A stretch of 7,686 nucleotides of DNA from Candidatus Heimdallarchaeota archaeon AB_125 (GCA_001940755.1 MEHH01000125.1:1-7686), one strand, 5' to 3'. Counted from the first letter of the stretch, positions 1 to 6,465 are shown. A program made the numbers and translations. The notes: generated by a model from the sequence alone, not told the origin.

Positions 1-596
1 ATCTTAAAGAAGTAAAAAGAATACAGCAACAATATGCAAAACAGCAAAAAACACAGTTAAAGCAGAAAAACAGATTGGTTTATGGTGAAAAGTTCTTTTA
101 TCTCCGACAACTTTGGAGATGGAAAACTAAAGATTGGTTGCACAAGACTAGTAAATTTCTAGTAGAATTATGGGAAGAGAGAAGGTTGCATACTATCTAT
201 ATAGGTTATAATCCATTATGGAAGCAGCAACTAAGATTGAGAAAAAAAACCTCCCAATTATTCGTTATTCTTCCATTTAATAAACTCATTTCATTACTAA
301 AATACAAGGCAGAGGAGAAAGGGATACAGGTTGAATTAGTGGAAGAATCATATACATCAAAGTGCAGTTTTCTTGATGATGAAATTCCTAAAAAACAATC
401 CACTTATACTGGCAAACGTGTAAAACGAGGATTATTTCTTTCTGCTACTGGTGTTTTGATTAATGCTGATGTTAATGCTGCATTCAATATTTTACTGAAA
501 GGCGATCCACAAGCACTTCCCTCACGAAGTGTGGGTGGGGTAGGAGGGTACGTGGTTTACCCACTTAGAGTGAGCTACCCAGCTATGATGCTCTAG
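1..596 (+). CDS. tnpB: TnpB (IS200/IS605 OrfB family) RNA-guided nuclease, C-terminal part, 5' end outside window
   Basis: The frame is open from base 3 to the TAG at 594-596 with no credible start, so the gene enters from beyond the left edge. About 197 residues are visible. The segment IGYNPLWKQ followed by LPFNKLISLLKYKAEEKG is typical of the TnpB RuvC core. EESYTSK carries the RuvC-II glutamate and NADVNAAFNI the RuvC-III aspartate; the RuvC-I aspartate should lie upstream of the window. Between RuvC-II and RuvC-III the usual two CxxC zinc-finger pairs are absent: only one Cys is seen (YTSKCSFLDDE), as in the TnpB subgroup with an ESYTSKASFLD-type motif. Known family role: an omega-RNA-guided DNA endonuclease that helps IS200/IS605 elements persist after excision. 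No TnpA transposase is visible. The gene is probably intact as far as seen, but activity cannot be judged without the N-terminus. Confidence 0.9.
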   Translation, partial: LKEVKRIQQQYAKQQKTQLKQKNRLVYGEKFFYLRQLWRWKTKDWLHKTSKFLVELWEERRLHTIYIGYNPLWKQQLRLRKKTSQLFVILPFNKLISLLKYKAEEKGIQVELVEESYTSKCSFLDDEIPKKQSTYTGKRVKRGLFLSATGVLINADVNAAFNILLKGDPQALPSRSVGGVGGYVVYPLRVSYPAMML

Positions 597-598
597 GA
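510..598 (+). ncRNA. Candidate omega-RNA scaffold / right end of the IS605-type element
   Basis: The last ~80 bases of tnpB are much richer in G and C than their surroundings and can fold in several ways. CACTTC (514-519) pairs with GAAGTG (526-531). GGGTA (546-550) pairs with TACCC (558-562). Two interleaved pairings, GTGGGT (531-536) with ACCCAC (559-564) and GGGTAG (538-543) with CTACCC (575-580), would form an H-type pseudoknot; some of these options exclude each other. In known TnpB elements the omega-RNA overlaps the 3' end of tnpB and the guide follows the element's right end. That makes this a natural candidate, but the exact right end and the guide are not determined. Confidence 0.35.
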
Positions 599-670
599 TA
601 GATTATGTTGATATTCTAAACAACAAAATCCAATCATGTAAAGGTTTACTTTAGCCACAACAGCTCATGT

Positions 671-685
671 AAAAAAAATAAAAAT
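671..685 (-). terminator. Oligo-T terminator candidate after the coiled-coil gene
   Basis: Read on the minus strand this is a T tract (eight T, A, five T) starting about 19 bases after the TAA of the coiled-coil gene. Archaeal termination typically occurs at such T-rich tracts without a required hairpin. The rest of the 597-703 gap is AT-rich and shows no gene. Confidence 0.45.
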
Positions 686-703
686 GGAAAGAGTTATTCT
701 AAA

Positions 704-1498
704 TTATTTTAGCTTAATTGTTGGATTGGGATCATCCTTCCCATGCATTTCAATTTCAACAAGTCCTGCAGCTTCCAACATCTGTACATATCGTAAGATG
801 GCGTGAGTTGACGATCCAGTTGACATAGCTAGTCGTTTAAGTTCAATAACTCTAAATTTCTCTAGAGCTGACAACCAGCTGTAAGATGGGTCAGATTCTG
901 CAATGATTTGAAATCTCCTGAGAGCTTCTTCCTTATCCCTAAGATCAGTTTTAATTTGTTCCAATCTTGAGGAATCTGTTAATAATTCATTGTATTTATT
1001 CTCAATTGTAGCTTTCTCATCTTTTGCTTCTTCTAGTTTAGCTTCAATTTCGGATTTAGCACTTTCCATCTCTGAAATACTTTCTCTCAGTTTGTCAATT
1101 GTATGTTGTTTATCTTGATAATCTTCAGTTTTTTCGTTCAATTCTCTTTGAGCATTAGCTAAATCTGTTTCGTTCTTCATTGAATCATTTTTTAGCCCTT
1201 GAAGCTCATTTGATAGATTCTCCTTCTCTTCTTTGAATTGAGAATTTTCTTCTTTTAGAGAATTTACTTCATTTTCCAGATTTGTTTTTACAGTTTCAAT
1301 ATCTGCTAATCCTTCTAATTTAGCTTTGAGATCATCTAGCTCTTGTTGTAAAGTATTATTCTTCTCTGAGAGTTCACCATTATTGTTTTCTAACTCTTCA
1401 ATTTTGGTTTGTAAGTTCTGTATCTTGTTTTCTAACTCTGTGATTTTAATCGCATCACTGACTGAAATACTTCCATTTTCATCTGTCAAATTACTCAC
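704..1498 (-). CDS. Long coiled-coil protein with C-terminal winged-helix-like domain, function unknown
   Basis: About 264 residues. Residues ~17-196 form a highly charged, Glu/Lys/Asn/Leu-rich heptad-like coiled coil with no Cys and no ATPase motif. The last ~60 residues (from about SYSWLSALEKF to the end) change character: helices and a turn (ELKRLAMSTGSSTHAILRYV), then LEAAGLVEIEMHG and a final strand. This reads as a winged helix like those of archaeal transcription regulators. The likely picture is a rod-shaped dimer carrying a DNA-binding or protein-binding head. I do not recognise a named family. Start choice: no ATG is available; the adjacent codons TTG (1501) and GTG (1498) are the only early options and GTG is preferred. 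It lies downstream of radA on the same strand but has its own TATA-like box, so a recombination role is only a guess. Confidence 0.8.
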   Translation of the reverse strand: MSNLTDENGSISVSDAIKITELENKIQNLQTKIEELENNNGELSEKNNTLQQELDDLKAKLEGLADIETVKTNLENEVNSLKEENSQFKEEKENLSNELQGLKNDSMKNETDLANAQRELNEKTEDYQDKQHTIDKLRESISEMESAKSEIEAKLEEAKDEKATIENKYNELLTDSSRLEQIKTDLRDKEEALRRFQIIAESDPSYSWLSALEKFRVIELKRLAMSTGSSTHAILRYVQMLEAAGLVEIEMHGKDDPNPTIKLK

Positions 1499-1548
1499 CA
1501 ATAGGTAATAGAAACTATGTTCTTTCTATCAAACAGATTTGATTCCAT

Positions 1549-1558
1549 GCTATTAAAA
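1549..1558 (-). promoter_or_regulatory. TATA-like box for the coiled-coil gene
   Basis: Minus-strand TTTTAATAGC lies about 55 bases upstream of the GTG start in the 73-base gap after radA. With the usual archaeal spacing of about 26 bases to the transcription start, the leader would be near 28 bases. This is a weak match, supported only by position and AT content. Confidence 0.3.
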
Positions 1559-1571
1559 GATTCTGAATGTG

Positions 1572-2711
1572 TTAAGTCGTTTCACTGACGTCAACTATCC
1601 CGTCAGCTGTAATCCTGAATACAGTTTCAATCTCTGGAATATGAGGACTATCTATAACTCTAGCTATTCTTTTTTCTGCTTTTCCTTTTCTTAGGAATAC
1701 TCTAGTAGTGCATGAATGAGCTACAATGTTTCCTCCTACTGGGAAGGTAGTTTCTCCATAAAGAACATCTGGTTTTGTTAAAACTTGATTGGTTGCAACG
1801 ACTGCTATATCATAAACCTCAGCTAGTCTGAGAAGCTGATGTAAATACTTGTTCAACTTTTGTTGTCTTTCAAGAAGAGACCCTCTTCCAGCATACTCTG
1901 CTCTGAAGTGACTTGTTAAAGAATCAATAATCATCAGCTGAACGTTTCCATCTTTAATGATTTTAGGGCTTTCAAGAACCAAAACCATTTGATGATCAGA
2001 GTTGTATGCCCTTCCAACATTAATTCGACTTAGAACTTGTTCAGGATCTGCACCAAACCTCTGACAAATTTGTACTATCCTTTCTGGTCTGAAGGTTCCT
2101 TCTGTGTCAATATAGATGACACCAGACTCAAGACCACCTAACTTTTTATCCATAGCTGTCATAACACATAATTGAAAACAGATTTGTGTTTTCCCAGTTC
2201 GGAATTCACCGGAAATCTCAGTCAAAGAACTCGCTTCAATTCCACCAGCAAGTAAGGTGTCTAAAGACTTACTTCCGGTAGATATTTTAACTAATTTTTT
2301 TCGAGTTTTAAGTAACTCTCTAGCATTCTGAAACCCTATTCCAACTTGACCTCTTGCTGCAGTAATCAGCCTTTTTGCAGTCTGTTCTCCTATCTCACAA
2401 TGTTCAACTAATTCAATAGGTGATGCATGGGCAACAGCTGCTAAAGTGATATAACCTGATGACATTAATTTATCAGCTACAGCTGGACCAATACCTGGTA
2501 TGTTATTCACTGCAACATCACTAAGATCTTTAGTTTCTTTCTGAGCTGTTTTAGGTCTTTGTTTTGGAAGAATTTCATGAATCCAATCTTCAGGTTCTTT
2601 CTTTTCTTCTTTTGCTACAGCTTTTCTTGCTGTTGGTTTTTTTGCAGGAGGTTTTTTAGCTGGAGTCTCCTTTTCTTTTGTAGTTTTAGGAGGTTTTTCT
2701 TTCTTTGACAT
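1572..2711 (-). CDS. radA: RadA, archaeal RecA/Rad51-family recombinase
   Basis: 379 residues. RadA forms ATP-dependent nucleoprotein filaments on single-stranded DNA and carries out strand exchange in homologous recombination. Domains in order: a Lys/Pro/Ala-rich tail (~1-60); a helix-hairpin-helix DNA-binding domain (NIPGIGPAVADKLMSSGY, ~70-87); the FxxA-type polymerisation motif FQNA (127-130) in the linker; Walker A GEFRTGKT (168-175); IDTEGTFRPERI (201-212); Walker B LMIID (259-263); AEYAGRGSLLERQQKLN (271-287); and ATNQV (306-310). All core motifs appear intact. The protein is somewhat longer than the usual 320-350 residues because of the basic tail. The P-loop GEFRTGKTQ matches eukaryotic Rad51 rather than the GEFGSGKTQ common in archaeal RadA, while the AEYAGRG...RQQKLN stretch is archaeal in style. 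The ATG at 2709-2711 follows a clear TATA box. Identification is secure. Confidence 0.97.
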   Translation of the reverse strand: MSKKEKPPKTTKEKETPAKKPPAKKPTARKAVAKEEKKEPEDWIHEILPKQRPKTAQKETKDLSDVAVNNIPGIGPAVADKLMSSGYITLAAVAHASPIELVEHCEIGEQTAKRLITAARGQVGIGFQNARELLKTRKKLVKISTGSKSLDTLLAGGIEASSLTEISGEFRTGKTQICFQLCVMTAMDKKLGGLESGVIYIDTEGTFRPERIVQICQRFGADPEQVLSRINVGRAYNSDHQMVLVLESPKIIKDGNVQLMIIDSLTSHFRAEYAGRGSLLERQQKLNKYLHQLLRLAEVYDIAVVATNQVLTKPDVLYGETTFPVGGNIVAHSCTTRVFLRKGKAEKRIARVIDSPHIPEIETVFRITADGIVDVSETT

Positions 2712-2750
2712 GGTTTCACTTTCTCTTCTACTGATAGAACTATTAGTTTT

Positions 2751-2760
2751 TTATATATAA
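2751..2760 (-). promoter_or_regulatory. TATA box of radA
   Basis: Minus-strand TTATATATAA is centred about 44 bases upstream of the radA ATG. It is preceded by an A-rich stretch that could hold the TFB-recognition element. Normal archaeal spacing puts the transcription start near 2729, leaving a leader of about 18 bases. This is the clearest TATA box in the window. Confidence 0.65.
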
Positions 2761-2812
2761 GAAATGCTTTTTTTCAGTTGATAAACTTAATGGACATTTT
2801 AGTTTTATATTT

Positions 2813-3298
2813 TTACTCTTTGATGTTTTCATTTTGATATTTGCCTGAATATCCCTTAGCTGTTTCAGTTTTAGTTTCAATAAAGACTATCTGAGCAACC
2901 CTTGCATTTTGATATAGAGTGATATTCGCATATACAATGAACAAACCTATTCCTCTCCCTTTATATCCCGGATCCCAGACAGCAGAACATACAGTTGCTC
3001 CTGATCTCATCAAACTTGATCTAGGTAATACAATTCCAATAGCATTAAGTGGAACTTTCACTACTTCATTATACTTAACAAGATATCCTCCAGGTTTGAT
3101 TTCCCATTTTCCATCAATTGGAGGAATAACCCTATGTTCAGGAATTACCCTTTTTGTGTTATCGAAATCAACTATCCCACCATCTTCTAACCCAATAAGC
3201 TCTTTTATGGATAAATCAAATCCTGCAATCTGAGTTTGTGTATTGGAGTCAATATATTCTTTGATGATTGTGTCTGAAAAAGGAGGTAAGAATACCAT
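2813..3298 (-). CDS. dut: dUTP diphosphatase (archaeal dUTPase / dCTP-deaminase superfamily)
   Basis: 161 residues, normal for the trimeric archaeal enzyme. It hydrolyses dUTP to dUMP and pyrophosphate, keeping uracil out of DNA and supplying dUMP. Visible motifs: AGFDLS (25-30, motif I); PRSSLMRSG (92-100, motif II, phosphate binding); CSAVWDPGYKGRG (104-116, with the metal/water-positioning Asp109); ARVAQIVF (132-139, motif IV); and YSGKYQ (150-155) near the C-terminus. The glutamate that deaminates dCTP in Dcd enzymes (in an LEF-like context after DPGWxG) has no counterpart here, where GLFIVY follows. dUTPase is therefore preferred over dCTP deaminase; a bifunctional enzyme is less likely. 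It starts 35 bases after the RING-like gene and may be read through from it, but has its own TATA-like box. Confidence 0.87.
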   Translation of the reverse strand: MVFLPPFSDTIIKEYIDSNTQTQIAGFDLSIKELIGLEDGGIVDFDNTKRVIPEHRVIPPIDGKWEIKPGGYLVKYNEVVKVPLNAIGIVLPRSSLMRSGATVCSAVWDPGYKGRGIGLFIVYANITLYQNARVAQIVFIETKTETAKGYSGKYQNENIKE

Positions 3299-3318
3299 GA
3301 TTCTTGATTCATAGAAGT

Positions 3319-3328
3319 GTTTTTAACT
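3319..3328 (-). promoter_or_regulatory. TATA-like box for dut, possible leaderless start
   Basis: Minus-strand AGTTAAAAAC lies in the 35-base gap before dut, centred about 26 bases upstream of its ATG. That spacing would start the transcript at or next to the start codon. It could be chance in an AT-rich gap, and read-through from the upstream gene is also possible. Confidence 0.35.
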
Positions 3329-3333
3329 TTTTA

Positions 3334-4251
3334 CTATGCTTGAAACATTCTAGAAACAAGTTTCTTTCTACAGTTGGGACACTGTGGTTTTACTTTAATC
3401 CATTCAACGATATGTGCAAAATGTGAAGGAATCTCACAGAATGGACATCTAACAAAACTTTCTCCAGCTTTGATCGGAGACATACAGACACTACATCTCT
3501 CATCTAAATCAGAAGTTGCAACTTTCAAGGGTTGTGTAATCAGATTTTTTGATACAGGTATAGGTTTAGCTTCTACTTCAGTTTCTTCTTCTTTAGCTTC
3601 TGCTGCTATTTCCTCTAACTCTTCCAAGCTTACTTTCTCTTCAACTTCTTGAATAATAATAGATTGATCAATTGTTCCTACTTCTACAACATCACTTGGA
3701 GTTATATCTGCTACTGATTTTCCTATGGTTGCTAAAACTGCATCAGCTTCCTCTTCTAAACCTTTCTCAAAAAGAATGTATGCTGAAATCTCTGTTTCAC
3801 CACTATCATAAAAGTAACGTGAAAGGTTCCTCACCATTTCTTCTTCTCTTTCTGGAGCATATCTAGAAATTATTTCAATTGAATCAGGCACAAACTCTCT
3901 TCCCTTGGCTGCAATTGACTTAGCGGCACCAAAGACTCTGCCTGTTTTGAGATACTCTTCTTTTGCTCTATCAAACATTCCAGCTCTGAAATATTCATCT
4001 GCACTTGCATATGCTGCTCGAGAATCAGAGTTTGGACTTGTTGAATATTCAGATCTATCAGCATACGATGCGACTTCATGAGTTGGAACACCTGATTTCG
4101 GAGGATGCGTTTGAGCTGCAGGTTGATATGGCTTATATCTCTTCTTCGGAACATTCTTTTTCTTTTTGCTCTTGACTGCAGCTCTGGCTGCCACTATCAA
4201 TGATATAGCAATGAAAATCAAGAAAATTAATAGTCCATATTCGATAGGCAT
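3334..4251 (-). CDS. Membrane-anchored protein with helical-repeat-like middle and C-terminal RING-like zinc finger
   Basis: 305 residues. Residues ~5-26 (YGLLIFLIFIAISLIVAARA) form one hydrophobic membrane segment, followed directly by KSKKKKN, so the rest should face the cytoplasm by the positive-inside rule. A Pro/Ser-rich linker (~35-78) leads to a helical stretch (~79-180; SADEYFRAGMFDRAKEEYLKTG resembles a TPR-type hairpin), then an acidic segment (~200-228). The C-terminus carries eight potential zinc ligands: C253, C256, C269, C272, H277, H280, C291 and C294. The order C-x2-C, C-x2-C, H-x2-H, C-x2-C with HFAHIVEWI and CPNCRK strongly recalls RING-type cross-brace fingers, though the ligand order differs from RING-HC and RING-H2. 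RING domains usually recruit ubiquitin-charged E2 enzymes, but E3 activity here is inference; a plain protein-binding finger is possible. Only 4 bases separate it from gltX, so the two are very probably in one transcript. Confidence 0.82.
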   Translation of the reverse strand: MPIEYGLLIFLIFIAISLIVAARAAVKSKKKKNVPKKRYKPYQPAAQTHPPKSGVPTHEVASYADRSEYSTSPNSDSRAAYASADEYFRAGMFDRAKEEYLKTGRVFGAAKSIAAKGREFVPDSIEIISRYAPEREEEMVRNLSRYFYDSGETEISAYILFEKGLEEEADAVLATIGKSVADITPSDVVEVGTIDQSIIIQEVEEKVSLEELEEIAAEAKEEETEVEAKPIPVSKNLITQPLKVATSDLDERCSVCMSPIKAGESFVRCPFCEIPSHFAHIVEWIKVKPQCPNCRKKLVSRMFQA

Positions 4252-4255
4252 TTTA

Positions 4256-5974
4256 TCAACCGTGTATGTAATTCATCCTTACTTTATCTGTTATTTTATT
4301 AACTTTTGTATACCCAAAGCGTTCTAGTTGAATAATCTCACCAATGTTAAGATTTTTCAATTCTTTTTCTCCATAACCTTGAATATTCTTCAAGCTATCT
4401 TTGTTTATTCGATTATTTAAATATAACATTTCTGGCTTCACAATCTCAACAGTAACAGGATCTGAAACCCATTGAACTCGAGGGATATCGACTAGCAAAT
4501 CTCCACTCAATATATCTGCTTTGAATTCTGTATCTGATACTTTTTCTATAATCTTTATGTTGTAAAGATCCTTCATCCTGATAACTGCATCAACATCTAG
4601 GATATTCAAATCCAGTTTACTCAAGTATAGAGTATCTTCAACTTTAATCTGTCTTGTTCCTAGTTCTTTATTATTTGGGTGTAAATCAATTTCAACTTTT
4701 AATGACTTAGGATTATTAATTTTAATCATAATTGGGTCATCAACAAAGAAGAAATGTTTGGAATCAGGTTCTATAAACTTTCGATTTATTGCTGAAATTA
4801 AAGACCAATCTATGTTGGTTGCTGACTTTGTAGCACCTACCCTTCTTATTATTTCAGTGAATGTTTCAGGTTGAATACCTCTTCTGTTGAGTGCTTGATA
4901 TGTAACTAATCTATAGTCATCCCATCCAGTAACTATGTTCTGTTCTACTAATTCCCTGATTACTCTTCCTTGAGTTGGTGCACCAATAACATTGAATCTT
5001 GCATATTCTAGAAACTGTGGTGTCTTCAGTCCGAGTTTTTCCGAAATTAAACTCTGGAGTTCTTCTCTCATCTTACCAAATTCAATACTTCGTAAGATAT
5101 GAGTTACACCAGTATAATCTTCCATAATGGGAGATTCAAAATCATACATAGGCCAAAGAATATACTTGTCTCCTTGGATACAGTGAGTATGATTAGAGAT
5201 TCTTAATAATACAGGATCCCTGAGAACAGCATTTTTAGAGGTCATATCTCCTCTCAATCTGACAACAGCTTCTCCAGGATTAAAATGACCTTCTAGTATT
5301 TTTTCGAAAAACTCATGATTCTTTTCAATTGAATTTTCCAAATTACACGAACAAGGTTTTTCCTCATTTCTTAGTTCTGCCATAGTATCTCTGTCACATG
5401 TACAGATGAATGCTTCTTCTTTTTCAATGAGTTCCTTAGCTTTTTCATAGTATAAATCTAGATGATCTGAAGCTAGTACTTCTCCATCAATTTTCAGATT
5501 CATCCAATGAATAACCTCTCTGAAGCTATCATAAAATTCTGCTTGAACTTTCTCAGGATTAGTATCATCAAAACGCAAAATTCTTTTGCCATCAAATCTC
5601 TCAGCTATTAGATGATTAATGCAGAATGAAAGCATTTGTCCAATATGAGGGTGTTTTGACGGTTCAGGGGGATACCTGACTGTTACTTCACCTTTGACTG
5701 CATTAACAATTTCTGGAAGATAATCTCTTTCCTTCTTCTCTTCAATGATACTTTCAGGATATTTTTCTTCCACAATCTCTTGTAGTTTATTCACAGGCAT
5801 TTCATTAACTTCTGAAAGAATATTATCCAAAAGTGATTGAATTTCTTTCATTTTGCTTCTTAAATCTGGATAATTGGCCATTAGTTTTTTTAAAACAATT
5901 TTCTTTTCTGCTGAGCCGTATTTATAGGCATTTATCATAACTTCTTTGTAGATAATATCTTCAGCATTACTCAT
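4256..5974 (-). CDS. gltX: Archaeal-type glutamyl-tRNA synthetase with altered class I motifs
   Basis: About 572 residues from the ATG (numbering below counts from the GTG at 5986). The family charges tRNA-Glu, and in archaea usually also tRNA-Gln, with glutamate. The domain order is typical: an N-terminal extension (~1-98); a Rossmann catalytic domain with YPPEPSKHPHIGQ (105-117) and LRFDDTNPE (137-145); a Cys-rich CTC...CSC segment (195-214); RDPVLLRI, GDKYILWPMYDF and GVTHILRS (256-300); and GWDDYRL and RRGIQPETF (354-376); then the C-terminal beta-barrel anticodon-binding part. Odd points: the second His of HIGH is Gln (117), and the region equivalent to KMSKS reads APTQGRVIRELV (336-347), without the usual TSK/SKR lysine. 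Start choice: a TATA-like box about 28 bases upstream of the ATG at 5974 fits leaderless transcription; the in-frame GTG at 5986 would sit too close to it. Family assignment is firm; full activity is uncertain. Confidence 0.92.
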   Translation of the reverse strand: MSNAEDIIYKEVMINAYKYGSAEKKIVLKKLMANYPDLRSKMKEIQSLLDNILSEVNEMPVNKLQEIVEEKYPESIIEEKKERDYLPEIVNAVKGEVTVRYPPEPSKHPHIGQMLSFCINHLIAERFDGKRILRFDDTNPEKVQAEFYDSFREVIHWMNLKIDGEVLASDHLDLYYEKAKELIEKEEAFICTCDRDTMAELRNEEKPCSCNLENSIEKNHEFFEKILEGHFNPGEAVVRLRGDMTSKNAVLRDPVLLRISNHTHCIQGDKYILWPMYDFESPIMEDYTGVTHILRSIEFGKMREELQSLISEKLGLKTPQFLEYARFNVIGAPTQGRVIRELVEQNIVTGWDDYRLVTYQALNRRGIQPETFTEIIRRVGATKSATNIDWSLISAINRKFIEPDSKHFFFVDDPIMIKINNPKSLKVEIDLHPNNKELGTRQIKVEDTLYLSKLDLNILDVDAVIRMKDLYNIKIIEKVSDTEFKADILSGDLLVDIPRVQWVSDPVTVEIVKPEMLYLNNRINKDSLKNIQGYGEKELKNLNIGEIIQLERFGYTKVNKITDKVRMNYIHG

Positions 5975-5997
5975 GTTATGATTCACTTAAATTCTCA

Positions 5998-6007
5998 CTT
6001 TAAATAC
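5998..6007 (-). promoter_or_regulatory. TATA box of gltX, decides the start
   Basis: Minus-strand GTATTTAAAG is centred about 28 bases from the ATG at 5974 but only about 16 from the GTG at 5986. Archaeal transcription starts about 25-30 bases after the box. The mRNA would therefore begin at or just before the ATG, giving a leaderless message. Confidence 0.5.
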
Positions 6008-6020
6008 TTGATTGTTTCGA

Positions 6021-6029
6021 ATAAAAAAC
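6021..6029 (-). terminator. Weak oligo-T tract after the small Cys protein gene
   Basis: On the minus strand this is a run of five to six T, about 37 bases after the stop of the 108-residue gene and just before the gltX promoter. It could end that transcript. It is short, and AT-rich sequence gives such runs by chance. Confidence 0.2.
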
Positions 6030-6065
6030 TGAACATCTTGGAAAGAGAATTTAAGCAATAGAATA

Positions 6066-6392
6066 TTATGATAAAACCTGTGGCGAGAAGTTCACCATAG
6101 TTTCTCTTTCTAATACTTTCTCTTCTTGTATGAGTTCTAATAGCCTTGGAGCGGTTTTTCTAATCAAGACTTGATGTTTGTCTTTTTGAAGTTTAGAACA
6201 GAGTAATCCTTTATTACATGAACCTTTACCAAAGTATACTGTTTTTTTAGTATCGTAAAACAGTGAACCCCCTTTTGACGGACAATTGCAGATTTCTAAG
6301 AATAATGGAGAATCAGTATATCCGTTGCTAGTTTTTATCCTTGCAATAGCTTTTTCGAGCTTATAATTGAGAAATGTATCTTTGGTTCTCAT
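6066..6392 (-). CDS. Small unrecognised protein with four cysteines
   Basis: 108 residues, no family recognised. It is basic, with no membrane segment or signal peptide. Cysteines occur as CNC (C35, C37) and C59...C65 inside a Gly/Lys-rich centre (CPSKGGSLFYDTKK...GKGSCNKGLLC), which could bind zinc or another metal. The C-terminal third is probably helical (RLLELIQEEKVLERE). Support for a real gene: an ATG start, a TATA-like box about 29 bases upstream, and no overlap with any other gene. It is read in the same direction as gltX but is separated from it by about 90 bases that contain the gltX promoter. Confidence 0.6.
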   Translation of the reverse strand: MRTKDTFLNYKLEKAIARIKTSNGYTDSPLFLEICNCPSKGGSLFYDTKKTVYFGKGSCNKGLLCSKLQKDKHQVLIRKTAPRLLELIQEEKVLERETMVNFSPQVLS

Positions 6393-6412
6393 ACTAACTC
6401 AGAGAAAAATGT

Positions 6413-6427
6413 TATTCATATATTAAG
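6413..6427 (-). promoter_or_regulatory. TATA-like box of the small Cys protein gene
   Basis: Minus-strand CTTAATATATGAATA is centred about 29 bases upstream of the ATG at 6392. That spacing again implies a leaderless or nearly leaderless mRNA. Confidence 0.45.
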
Positions 6428-6465
6428 TAGTGTTGTAATATCCGGAAATTATACCAGCCATGTCG

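Noticed and set aside
206..403. Small minus-strand open frame opposite tnpB
   Set aside because: Antisense shadow of the conserved TnpB core; no promoter or domain.
634..673. Direct repeat TCATGTAAA (634-642 and 665-673)
   Set aside because: Nine AT-rich bases repeated once in a short gap are easily chance; no third copy or array, so neither CRISPR nor an attachment site is supported.
1326..1508. 60-residue Ser-rich plus-strand open frame opposite the coiled-coil gene
   Set aside because: Antisense of Glu/Leu/Lys-rich coiled-coil codons gives Ser/Phe-rich open frames by chance.
2919..3233. 104-residue plus-strand open frame opposite dut
   Set aside because: It lies fully antisense to a well-conserved dUTPase and shows no family features.
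2813..3298. dCTP deaminase (dcd) call for the dUTPase gene
   Set aside because: The catalytic glutamate context of dCTP deaminases is missing after DPGYKG, while the VWDPGY and GKYQ motifs fit archaeal dUTPase.
3374..3866. Two small plus-strand open frames (3374-3652 and 3672-3866) opposite the RING-like gene
   Set aside because: Both lie antisense to the zinc finger and helical region; the Leu/Ser-rich translations are typical of reversed coding sequence.
3870..4154. 94-residue open frame on the minus strand inside the RING-like gene
   Set aside because: It overlaps the gene in another frame on the same strand, has no recognisable domain, and its composition is that of a frame-shifted shadow.
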